From: Prevotellaceae bacterium
Lineage (GTDB): Bacteria > Bacteroidota > Bacteroidia > Bacteroidales > UBA932
NCBI GenBank assembly: GCA_031289385.1
Contig: JAITPP010000117.1
Span: 1 to 5,272 of the forward strand
Direction: 5' to 3'
DNA length: 5,272 nucleotides
The notes under the pieces were generated by a model. The model saw nothing but the letters and a program-made list of their open reading frames with translations, made no database searches and was not told where the DNA came from. This document shows, piece after piece, positions 1 through 5,168 of this stretch; position 1 is the first letter of the stretch; each line of letters begins with the position of its first letter. Made by a program: the position numbers and the translations under genes.

Positions 1-55
1 TTTTTTGAAGCTCACAAACCTCTTCTTTTGTCAATTTTACTTTGTACTTTGCCAT
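1..55 (-). CDS. IS630-type transposase, N-terminal fragment (runs off the left edge)
   Basis: Read leftward from an ATG whose complement is CAT at 53-55, 18 codons are visible before the window ends: MAKYKVKLTKEEVCELQK. The pattern 'M-x-K/R-Y-x-V-x-L-T-x-E-E-x-x-x-L' resembles, from memory, the start of IS630-family transposases, in which this segment precedes an N-terminal helix-turn-helix that binds the element's ends. The catalytic DDE domain lies outside the window, so intactness cannot be judged. A TATATTTG promoter box lies 17 bases upstream of the start, which favours this ATG. An IS630-like HTH-only protein is possible. The family call rests on a short match. Confidence 0.6.
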   Translation of the reverse strand, partial: MAKYKVKLTKEEVCELQK

Positions 56-71
56 AAGATTTTTTTTTTTT

Positions 72-79
72 CAAATATA
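72..79 (-). promoter_or_regulatory. -7 box for the left transposase
   Basis: The plus strand reads CAAATATA, so the minus strand reads TATATTTG, a full match to the Bacteroidetes TAnnTTTG element. It lies 17 bases upstream of the transposase ATG. I see no TTTG at the expected -33 distance. A run of 12 T (60-71; A on the transcribed sense strand) separates box and gene. Confidence 0.4.
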
Positions 80-111
80 AATATAAATTAAGTTATATAA
101 AAAATTTCAAT

Positions 112-141
112 TAATAAAATTTGAATAATGTAATTTTATTA
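112..141. repeat. AT-rich perfect inverted repeat
   Basis: TAATAAAATT (112-121) and AATTTTATTA (132-141) are perfect 10-base reverse complements around a 10-base spacer. It sits upstream of the left transposase and could mark the region of the element's end or be a weak hairpin. In sequence this AT-rich chance is also a fair explanation. No target duplication can be checked because the other end of the element is missing. Confidence 0.35.
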
Positions 142-194
142 CGTTGATGTTAAGTGATTATAAACAAACTATTTAAAAATGTTTTTTCAAAAGA

Positions 195-361
195 GCAAGC
201 CCTTAGGTTTGCATCGCTTGGTAGAAAAATTAAACATCTTTCGTATTGCAAGCCGTAGGTTTGCAACCTTTTCTTTTGTTGGTAGCAGTCCTAACGGACT
301 GCTGTTGGCGTGGCATTGTCATTTCTACCGAGCGATAATCCCTAATGGGATTTTTTACCAA
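195..361. repeat. REP/BIME-like cluster of four hairpins with GGTAG motifs
   Basis: Four short hairpins follow each other, each with CC on the left and GG on the right of a TA-containing loop: GCAAGCC-CTTA-GGTTTGC (195-212), TTGCAAGCC-GTA-GGTTTGCAA (246-266), AGCAGTCC-TAAC-GGACTGCT (284-303) and AATCCC-TAAT-GGGATT (337-352). The first two contain one G-T pair each; the last two are perfect. TTGGTAG occurs at 218-224 and 279-285, and inverted forms occur at 325-331 (CTACCGA) and 355-361 (TTACCAA). The segment at 213-228 and the reverse complement of 321-336 agree at 14 of 16 bases, so the cluster has mirrored halves. A GTAG tetranucleotide beside a hairpin, in paired opposite orientation, is the layout of REP/BIME sequences mobilised by RAYT (TnpA-REP) transposases. 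No such transposase is in the window. A 63-codon reading frame across the cluster is best read as chance. Confidence 0.7.
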
Positions 362-404
362 CTATTATAATTTGTTTATTTTTCATCACTAAATATTCTT
401 CAAC

Positions 405-470
405 TTACATTAGTTCAGTGGTATTGCCGCAAGATATATGTGGTGGTAAATCGTTTGTAATTGGGTTCAT
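405..470 (-). CDS. 21-residue ORF behind a strong-looking promoter, function unknown
   Basis: Leftward reading frame starting at the ATG complementary to 468-470 and ending with TAA at 405-407. It begins MNPITNDLPPHISCG and ends NTTELM. The residues include two adjacent prolines, one His and one Cys; there is no membrane segment or signal peptide. I do not recognise it. The reason for listing it is position: it is the first ATG about 30 bases downstream of a promoter that matches the Bacteroidetes consensus on both boxes. It may be a real microprotein, a leader peptide, or the surviving start of a gene whose remainder was replaced by the hairpin cluster just beyond it. A 21-codon frame can easily be chance. 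Confidence 0.3.
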   Translation of the reverse strand: MNPITNDLPPHISCGNTTELM

Positions 471-572
471 AATGTTTTGTGTTGTTAATTAATTTTATGG
501 TACAAAAATACAACACATATCATTATCTGTCAAATATTAACGTGGTGAATTTTACAACGTTTTGTGGTAAAT
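443..572 (+). promoter_or_regulatory. Repeated GTGGTrAAT boxes around the leftward promoter (possible operators)
   Basis: GTGGTAAAT is present at 443-451 and 564-572, and GTGGTGAAT at 542-550. A related inverted copy (GTGGTGATA on the minus strand) covers 572-580. One box is downstream of the leftward promoter at 503-534, and the others lie 8 bases or more upstream of its -33 box. Repeats placed like this are typical of binding sites for a regulator. Which protein would bind is unknown; the neighbouring broken HTH gene is only a guess. Confidence 0.3.
503..534 (-). promoter_or_regulatory. Leftward promoter, both consensus boxes present
   Basis: On the minus strand TTTG (plus-strand CAAA at 531-534) is followed by 20 bases and then TATTTTTG (plus-strand CAAAAATA at 503-510). 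This fits the Bacteroidetes primary sigma-factor pattern TTTG / TAnnTTTG at a normal spacing. It would start a leftward transcript near 495-498 through the 21-codon ORF and towards the hairpin cluster. It is the best two-box promoter in the window, yet no full-length gene lies in front of it. Confidence 0.55.
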
Positions 573-593
573 ATCACCACAAAATTTATTCAC
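545..593. repeat. Nested palindrome at the 3' end of the HTH pseudogene
   Basis: The core is TTTTGTGGT (560-568), a 7-base loop AAATATC, and ACCACAAAA (576-584), a perfect 9-bp stem. Outer arms GTGAAT (545-550) and ATTCAC (588-593) also pair, with unequal unpaired stretches between inner and outer stems. The core begins two bases beyond the last base (586) of the leftward HTH reading frame, so it could be its terminator, but no T-run follows on the minus strand. A protein-binding palindrome is the alternative. Confidence 0.5.
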
Positions 594-813
594 TGTTTTT
601 TTCGCAGAAAAATGTAGAATAATGAGCAAAAAAATCATAATGCAGAGTTATGGAAATACGAAAAAGCAATTCCGCATCCATACTGCGATTTTTAAGCAAT
701 TTAAACAAATTGCTTCTGTCGCAATGTATTTATTTGGCAAGCCAAGATACAGAACGATTATTTTCTTTTAGTTTATTGCATATCAACTGTCCAATGTGTA
801 TTTCAAGTTTCAT
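586..813 (-). pseudogene. Small HTH DNA-binding regulator broken by one in-frame stop
   Basis: From the ATG complementary to 811-813 the frame reads MKLEIHIGQLICNKLKEN, then RSVSWLAK, a TAA stop at codon 28 (plus-strand TTA at 730-732), and continues without a shift as IHCDRSNLFKLLKNRSMD, AELLFRISITLHYDFF, ending at TAA (586-588), 76 codons in all. The pattern 'E-I-H-I-G-x-L-I...S-V-x-W-L-A-x-x-I-x-C-D-R-S-N...L-L-x-R-I-S' matches, from memory, a widespread Bacteroidetes XRE-like HTH protein of about this size. W24-L25-A26 would lie in the second HTH helix and C31-D32-R33-S34-N35 at the start of the recognition helix. The family usually has Lys, Arg or Gln where the stop stands, and AAA to TAA is one substitution. 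Thus it looks recently inactivated, or read through, or a sequencing error. The 82-codon rightward frame over this DNA is its antisense shadow. Confidence 0.82.
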
Positions 814-819
814 AACAGT

Positions 820-840
820 GCTTTTTTGCAATAAAAAAGC
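820..840. repeat. Hairpin just upstream of the HTH start codon
   Basis: GCTTTTTT (820-827) and AAAAAAGC (833-840) form a perfect 8-bp stem around GCAAT. On the minus strand it ends 6 bases before the HTH ATG, so it would sit in the ribosome loading zone of that mRNA. Its GC at 839-840 is shared with the left arm of the larger alternative stem 839-846/902-909, so the two compete. Confidence 0.45.
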
Positions 841-966
841 GTGGGACTACTACATTTATCCGTCTCATAGGTACTACCAACACCCAGCTTACAAATAAAT
901 ATCCCACGCCAAACAGGCGTTCAGAATTTATTCTTGTAAGCATTAAATTTGGTAGTTTTATGAGAC
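839..966. other. Interlocking inverted repeats: structured RNA, attenuator or palindromic element
   Basis: Nested stems are: 862-869 with 959-966 (GTCTCATA/TATGAGAC), 873-880 with 949-956 (ACTACCAA/TTGGTAGT), 887-894 with 934-941 (GCTTACAA/TTGTAAGC), 895-900 with 926-931 (ATAAAT/ATTTAT) and 906-910 with 916-920 (ACGCC/GGCGT, loop AAACA). Together they make one long rod. A further perfect 8-bp pair, GCGTGGGA (839-846) with TCCCACGC (902-909), crosses these stems and competes with the apical ACGCC hairpin. The bulges and unequal loops look more like RNA than a simple DNA palindrome. Read rightward it runs into a terminator-like hairpin (974-995), and a weak TACATTTA box (851-858, with TTTG at 825-828) would start RNA close to 862. 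Read leftward it is the leader of the HTH gene, and the 902-909/839-846 stem is followed by a T-run. A MITE-like element is a third option, although I see no flanking duplication. I do not recognise an RNA family. Confidence 0.55.
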
Positions 967-973
967 AAGAATT

Positions 974-995
974 AAAGTGTAAACACTTTTTTATT
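974..995 (+). terminator. Intrinsic terminator-like hairpin
   Basis: AAAGTG (974-979), loop TAAA, CACTTT (984-989) followed by TTTATT. The stem is short and AT-rich, but the T-rich tail makes a rightward terminator plausible. With no rightward gene before it, it supports a non-coding transcript from the structured zone to its left. Confidence 0.5.
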
Positions 996-1137
996 ATCTA
1001 TTTATTATTTTTTTATTCCATTTTATTTTTCATTCAATTTCAATATTTAAAAACGTATAATTAATTTTTCAAGCAACAAATTTATAAAAATTAATAAAAT
1101 ATAGAAAACTACTTTACTATATTAACAGTAATTTTTG
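996..1137. other. AT-rich spacer with one possible leftward -7 box
   Basis: Very AT-rich DNA without a reading frame I can support. The plus strand has CAAATTTA at 1077-1084, giving TAAATTTG on the minus strand, a full -7 match, but no TTTG lies at the -33 distance. If used, it would produce a leader of about 250 bases containing the structured zone before the HTH gene. Confidence 0.25.
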
Positions 1138-1145
1138 TATCTTTG
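1138..1145 (+). promoter_or_regulatory. -7 box for the antiporter-ruvX-def-mutase block
   Basis: TATCTTTG matches TAnnTTTG fully and ends 20 bases before the antiporter ATG, giving a short leader normal for this phylum. The -33 region has only TTTA (1113-1116), so the upstream box is weak. I see no other comparable promoter before the later genes, apart from a match inside the ruvX start that is probably chance. Confidence 0.65.
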
Positions 1146-1165
1146 CTAATTGAAAATACAAATAT

Positions 1166-2386
1166 ATGTCAGTATCAACAGCTATAATAGCATTGGGTTG
1201 TTTGATTTTTTTGTCGCATATTTTTAACGCTTTGTTTGAACGTACAAAAATTCCGAGCGTAATTTTTCTTATCTGTATAGGAATTTTTATCGGTCCAATG
1301 ATTATGACTTGGACTGATCCAAAGGATTTGGGAAGTTTCGGAAATGTATTTACAACTATTACATTTATCGTAATTTTATTTGAAAGCGGAACAGATCTTA
1401 ATATCAACGACATCAGAAAATCAATAGGCAGGGCTACGGCGCTTACGGTAACGTGTTTTATAAAAACGCTCGTAATATCTTCGTTGGTTATTTTTTTTCT
1501 TACCGATTTGGACTTTATGAGTTGCATTTTTATTGGCTCGGTTATTGGCGGAACTGCCGTTGCTGTTGTTATTCCTGTTGTAAAACAACTGAAATTAGGC
1601 GAACGCTCTACAACAATTTTATCGCTCGAATCGGCGTTCAGCAGCGTGTTGTGTTTGATTATAAGTTTGGCGATATTTGAAAATATGAAATCGGGCGAAG
1701 TAAGCATTGTTAAAATTATAATAAACATGATTGTTTCGTTTGTTGTGGCATCGATATTTGGTGCTCTGCTTGGTTTTGCGTGGGCTATTTTTCAACATCG
1801 CGTTTTGAAAAATATAAAAAACATGATGTTTGCATCATTTGCGTTTGCATTTATCATTTACGGCGTTTGCGATCAGGTAAATCTCAACGGAGGCACGGCG
1901 GTGCTTGTGTATGGAATTATTTTGGGAAATATAAATTATTTTTCGAAAAACAAAATTCTGAAAAAACTTACATTAGGCGATGATTTAATTCTTAACGAAA
2001 ATCATCGTACATTTTTTTCGGAAATAGGATTTGTGTTGCAAACATATTTCTTTGTTTATGTAGGAATAAGTTTAAAATTTAGTGATGTTAATTTATTCAT
2101 TGTGAGTATGATAGTGTCCATTCTTATTTTTATAGGACGACAACTTATGGCAATGTTTATTATTTCAAGAGGAACGCCTAAATTTGAGCGCGAAATAATT
2201 GCAATAATGGCGCCAAAAGGGCTTGTAGCCGCCGTTATGGCATCGTTGCCGTTGCAATATGGACTGGATAACGGCGACAAAATTCAGGGAATTGTTTATT
2301 ACGTTGTGTTTATAAGTATTTTGCTTTGCTCGCTTTTGGCGGCAAATATAAAACGTCAAAAAAACTTGAATAAAACAAATGAATAA
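1166..2386 (+). CDS. Cation/proton antiporter-like membrane protein (CPA/NhaP-type)
   Basis: 406 residues, almost entirely hydrophobic, with roughly a dozen likely membrane helices and a short basic tail (IKRQKNLNK). This length is normal for the membrane core of CPA-superfamily Na+(K+)/H+ exchangers, which swap cytoplasmic cations for external protons in the inner membrane. Matching features are the amphipathic segment FESGTDLNINDIRKS (72-86), the glycine-rich unwound-helix region IGGTAVAVVIPVVKQL (127-142), SLESAFSSVLCLI (153-165), the Arg in IGRQLMA (323-329) and APKGLVAAVMASLP (349-362). No RCK/TrkA-N domain follows, unlike KefB/KefC. The notable point is at 159-160: CPA1 exchangers carry Asn-Asp, and related ones Ser-Asp, five residues after the conserved Glu (here E155), but this protein has Ser-Ser. 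The carboxylate normally used for ion binding is thus missing, so transport may be altered or lost. The substrate cannot be told from sequence. The ATG is 20 bases past the promoter box and begins the first helix. A 203-codon antisense frame is a shadow. Confidence 0.85.
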   Translation: MSVSTAIIALGCLIFLSHIFNALFERTKIPSVIFLICIGIFIGPMIMTWTDPKDLGSFGNVFTTITFIVILFESGTDLNINDIRKSIGRATALTVTCFIKTLVISSLVIFFLTDLDFMSCIFIGSVIGGTAVAVVIPVVKQLKLGERSTTILSLESAFSSVLCLIISLAIFENMKSGEVSIVKIIINMIVSFVVASIFGALLGFAWAIFQHRVLKNIKNMMFASFAFAFIIYGVCDQVNLNGGTAVLVYGIILGNINYFSKNKILKKLTLGDDLILNENHRTFFSEIGFVLQTYFFVYVGISLKFSDVNLFIVSMIVSILIFIGRQLMAMFIISRGTPKFEREIIAIMAPKGLVAAVMASLPLQYGLDNGDKIQGIVYYVVFISILLCSLLAANIKRQKNLNKTNE

Positions 2387-2427
2387 ACATAAAATAATTG
2401 TGAAAAATTAAAAAATAAATAATAATT

Positions 2428-2865
2428 TTGGCGCGAATTTTAGCAATAGATTACGGACAAAAACGTGTTGGGCTTGCAGTAACCGACAATTTGCAAATAA
2501 TAGCAACAGCGTTGGATACAGTACATTCAAAAGATGTTATCAACTACATTTCGGAATATATTAAACACGAAAATGTGGAACTTTTTGTTGTAGGATTTCC
2601 AAAAGATTTACAAAATAAATCGACAGACGCAACAAAATACGTAGAAGCATTTATAAAGCAACTCGGCAAAGTTTTTCCCGATATTCCGATTGAAAAAACA
2701 GACGAACGCTTTACATCAAAAATAGCATTTCGCGCAATGATAGACGGAGGATTGAAAAAAACCGACAGACGCGATAAAGCCTTGATTGACAGAGTTAGCG
2801 CAGTGATAATTTTACAATCGTATCTTGAACAAAAACAAAACGAAAAAAACAGAAATACAAAATAA
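2428..2865 (+). CDS. ruvX: RuvX/YqgF, RNase H-fold nuclease (TTG start)
   Basis: 145 residues, the usual size. RuvX (YqgF) is an RNase H-like cytoplasmic protein tied to 16S rRNA 5'-end maturation and to Holliday-junction-type resolution. The N-terminal strand MARILAIDYGQKRVGLAVTD holds the first catalytic Asp (D8) of the fold. GFPKDL (about 56-61) is the conserved G-x-P segment, TDERFTS (about 90-96) carries the conserved Glu, and KALIDRVSAVIILQSYLE (about 117-134) is the C-terminal helix with the last acidic site (D121). The start is TTG at 2428-2430: the family normally begins M-[GA]-R-I-[LM]-[AG]-[IL]-D-[YF]-G, an in-frame TAA stands at 2416-2418, and no ATG lies between. It begins 41 bases after the antiporter stop and 33 before def, a pairing that I recall from other Bacteroidetes. 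Confidence 0.93.
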   Translation: MARILAIDYGQKRVGLAVTDNLQIIATALDTVHSKDVINYISEYIKHENVELFVVGFPKDLQNKSTDATKYVEAFIKQLGKVFPDIPIEKTDERFTSKIAFRAMIDGGLKKTDRRDKALIDRVSAVIILQSYLEQKQNEKNRNTK

Positions 2866-2898
2866 AATTAGAGATTAACATATAAAATTAGATTATTT

Positions 2899-3447
2899 AT
2901 GATATTGCCAATTTACGTGTACGGCTCGCCCGTATTGAAAAAAGAAACAGAAGAAATAGACAGCACATATCCCGAACTGCAAACATTTATTGCCGATATG
3001 TTTGAAACAATGGCAAACAGCGATGGCATTGGTTTGGCAGCCCCGCAAGTAGGAAAATCAATTCGCGTATTTGTGCTTGATGCAAGCCCATTTGCCGATG
3101 ATAATCCCGAACTTAAAGATTATAAAAAAGTTTTTATAAATCCGAAAATATTGGAACTTGCAGGCGAAAGAATATGCTACAACGAAGGATGTTTGAGTTT
3201 TCCGAAACTTCACGAAGATGTTTATCGCGAATCGCACGTGAAAATTGAATATTTTGACGAAAATTTTGAAAAACACGAAGACTGGTTTGATGGAATTGTG
3301 GCGCGAATAATTCAGCACGAATACGACCATTTGGAAGGAAAACTTTTTACCGAACGCCTTTCAACAATACGGCGAAAACTAATAGCATCAAAGCTTAAAC
3401 GAATCACAAAAGGTGATTTTTCGGCATCATATAAAACTAAATTATAA
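2899..3447 (+). CDS. def: Peptide deformylase
   Basis: 182 residues, a typical length. It removes the formyl group from the N-terminal Met of new proteins at the ribosome exit, using a bound metal, usually Fe2+. All three motifs are intact: GIGLAAPQVG (43-52, with the oxyanion-hole Gln at 50), EGCLSFP (96-102, metal ligand C98) and QHEYDHLEG (139-147, ligands H140 and H144, catalytic E141). The start M-I-L-P-I-x-x-Y-G matches Bacteroidetes deformylases. The basic C-terminal helix (R158 to K171) is longer than the core enzyme needs and may help ribosome contact; that is inference. It sits 33 bases after ruvX and 17 before the mutase. No formyltransferase (fmt) is beside it, unlike in many proteobacteria. 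Confidence 0.97.
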   Translation: MILPIYVYGSPVLKKETEEIDSTYPELQTFIADMFETMANSDGIGLAAPQVGKSIRVFVLDASPFADDNPELKDYKKVFINPKILELAGERICYNEGCLSFPKLHEDVYRESHVKIEYFDENFEKHEDWFDGIVARIIQHEYDHLEGKLFTERLSTIRRKLIASKLKRITKGDFSASYKTKL

Positions 3448-3464
3448 ATTAAAAATGTAATATT

Positions 3465-4808
3465 ATGGGAGCATTTCACGCTTATGACATTCGCGGAATT
3501 TACAACGTCGATTTCAATAAAAACGATGTTTACAAAATAGGATTTTATCTTCCGCAACTGTTGAAAACAAACGAAATTCTGGTGGGCAGAGATGTACGAA
3601 CATCGTCGCCCGAAATTTTTGAATACCTCTGCAAAGGCATAACAGATGCAGGCGCAAATGTTGTCAGCATTGGATTGGCAACAACGCCAATGGTGTATTT
3701 TGCCACATCAAAATATAACTTTAAAGCATCGGTGCAAATCACAGCATCGCACAACGGACGCGAATACAACGGACTGAAAGTGTCGCGCGAAAACGCTTTG
3801 CCCGTTGGATTAGATACAGGGCTTGGTGAATTGCAGAAAATGATAACATCGCAAACACCTGTACCCGCCGAAAATAAAGGCGAAATAAAAACATTAAATG
3901 CAAAAGATGATTATCTCGATTTTCTGAAAAAATATCAAGGTAACTACGATAATCTGAAAATAGGCATTGACGTATCAAACGGAATGGCAGCCTTGATTAT
4001 AAAAGATTTGCTTGGCAATAAACCGATTTATATTTATGATGAATTAGACGGAACTTTTCCCAATCACGAAGCCAATCCGCTGATTCCCGAAAACGTTGCC
4101 GATTTGAAAAAATTAGTAACCGACAACAAATGCGATGCAGGCGTTATTTTTGATGGCGATGCCGATCGTGTAATGTTTGTTGATGAAAAAGGGCAATTCG
4201 TTTCGCCCGATTTGATGATTGCCGTGCTGGGACATTATTTTCTCGAAAATAAAAACACGAAAGCAAAAGTTTTGCAGGATATTCGCACATCAAAAGCAGT
4301 GGGCGAGTATCTCGAACAATTTGGCGCAGAAATGCACACATGGCGCGTAGGACGTGCTTTTGCCGCTCCCAAACTTCGCGAAATCGACGGACTTTTTGGC
4401 GGCGAACTTGCAGGACATTTTTACTTCAAAGATTTTTTCTACTCCGACAGCGGAATGTTGGCATGCCTCATAATTCTTGATGTTATTGCAAAAATGAAAC
4501 AAAAAGGAATTTCGTTGAGCAGTCTGATTTCAAAAATAGGAGTGTATAAAAATTCGGGCGAAATAAATTTCAAAATTGAAAATAAACAAGCAGCAATAGA
4601 TGCCGTTTGCAAATATTTTACAACAACAGAAAAAGCCACAAAAATCATGGATTTTGACGGATACAGAATAGAATTTCCCGATTGGTGGTTTAATATTCGC
4701 CCATCAAACACAGAGCCGTATTTGCGATTTCTTGCCGAAGCAAAAACCGAAGAATTACTTGCCGAAAAAGTGAATAAAACTGAGGAAATTTTGCGGGGAT
4801 TTATGTGA
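3465..4808 (+). CDS. manB: Alpha-D-phosphohexomutase (phosphomannomutase/phosphoglucomutase)
   Basis: 447 residues, normal for the bacterial PMM/PGM type. It interconverts hexose 1- and 6-phosphates through a phosphoserine, feeding GDP-mannose or UDP-glucose synthesis for envelope polysaccharides. The four signature loops occur in order: phosphoserine loop ITASHNGREYNGLK (92-105, S95), metal loop FDGDADRV (229-236, D230/D232/D234), sugar-recognition loop GGELAGH (312-318) and phosphate-binding loop RPSNTEPYLRF (412-422). The N-terminal FHAYDIRGIY (4-13) is the usual start, which supports this ATG. Two deviations are that G98 replaces the Pro of the common SHNP, and A316 stands where many members have Ser; both may be lineage traits. 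Substrate preference, mannose versus glucose, cannot be decided, so the symbol is tentative. It lies 17 bases after def and is the last gene of the block. Confidence 0.9.
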   Translation: MGAFHAYDIRGIYNVDFNKNDVYKIGFYLPQLLKTNEILVGRDVRTSSPEIFEYLCKGITDAGANVVSIGLATTPMVYFATSKYNFKASVQITASHNGREYNGLKVSRENALPVGLDTGLGELQKMITSQTPVPAENKGEIKTLNAKDDYLDFLKKYQGNYDNLKIGIDVSNGMAALIIKDLLGNKPIYIYDELDGTFPNHEANPLIPENVADLKKLVTDNKCDAGVIFDGDADRVMFVDEKGQFVSPDLMIAVLGHYFLENKNTKAKVLQDIRTSKAVGEYLEQFGAEMHTWRVGRAFAAPKLREIDGLFGGELAGHFYFKDFFYSDSGMLACLIILDVIAKMKQKGISLSSLISKIGVYKNSGEINFKIENKQAAIDAVCKYFTTTEKATKIMDFDGYRIEFPDWWFNIRPSNTEPYLRFLAEAKTEELLAEKVNKTEEILRGFM

Positions 4809-5104
4809 TGACAAAAGCGATTTTAAAAAAGTCTAATTAATACCTTGCGCATTTGCAGATGTTTGGTGAAATTATATTTTTATCGATGTGCTTAGTTGTT
4901 GATTTTAAAGTCGTTATAAACTAATTAAGTACACGGATAAACACAGAAAAAAAATTACAACAAAGCACTTAATATTTTTCTTACTACCTGTAACGCTGCT
5001 AATTACAAATAAAAGGTAAGATAAACATAATTTTTTATCTGTTTTTGTTAAGATTTTTTATGATTTTGTTGGTTGATATTAACAATATTTATGTTTTGAT
5101 GTGT
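4809..5104. other. Intergenic spacer, no convincing gene
   Basis: I find no family-supported reading frame on either strand and no tRNA-like fold. A 21-codon rightward frame at 4859-4924 (MFGEIIFLSMCL...) has no promoter or family support. A phrase like ACACGGATAAACACAG (4931-4946) resembles low-complexity intergenic repeats seen in other bacteria. TTGTTAA (5045-5051) and a downstream TTAACAA form a loose inverted pair. Confidence 0.5.
5019..5050 (+). terminator. Weak terminator candidate after the mutase gene
   Basis: AGATAAA (5019-5025), 8-base loop, TTTATCT (5034-5040), then GTTTTTGTTA. The stem has a single G-C pair and lies over 200 bases past the mutase stop, so it may not be the real end of the transcript. 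It is the best candidate before the much stronger hairpin at 5137. Confidence 0.25.
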
Positions 5105-5136
5105 AAAAAAATCATTGTTGTCCGATAAAAAAATCA

Positions 5137-5167
5137 GGGGGAGCGTGAAGTTCCCCCCCTTTTTTTT
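5137..5167 (+). terminator. Strong intrinsic terminator inside the IS left end
   Basis: GGGGGA (5137-5142), 9-base loop GCGTGAAGT, TCCCCC (5152-5157), two more C, then a run of eight T (5160-5167). An A7 run (5127-5133) precedes it, so it could terminate in both directions. It lies upstream of the transposase promoter box, where it would shield the transposase from outside transcription, a known tactic of insertion sequences. Confidence 0.7.
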
Positions 5168-5168
5168 G

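Noticed and set aside
179..370. 63-codon rightward reading frame
   Set aside because: It runs straight through the four-hairpin repeat cluster and its translation follows the repeats. It has no promoter box or family resemblance that I trust.
650..898. 82-codon rightward reading frame
   Set aside because: It is antisense to the HTH pseudogene, whose leftward translation is clearly family-like, and it runs into the structured zone.
839..966. Retron ncRNA or CRISPR/tracr-like RNA
   Set aside because: No reverse transcriptase, cas gene or repeat-spacer array is in the window, and the stems do not show the layout of a retron msr-msd.
1117..1728. 203-codon leftward reading frame
   Set aside because: It lies opposite the antiporter gene. 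The rightward protein has family motifs and a promoter; the leftward one has neither.
2423..2430. TAATTTTG, a full match to the -7 consensus
   Set aside because: It overlaps the TTG start codon of ruvX, so a transcript from it would lack the start. Such matches are frequent in AT-rich DNA.
4859..4924. 21-codon rightward reading frame after the mutase gene
   Set aside because: No promoter box, no recognisable motif, and it is within the length expected by chance.
4931..4946. ACACGGATAAACACAG, resembling a common intergenic repeat phrase
   Set aside because: Only one short copy is present, so a repeat cannot be supported from this window.
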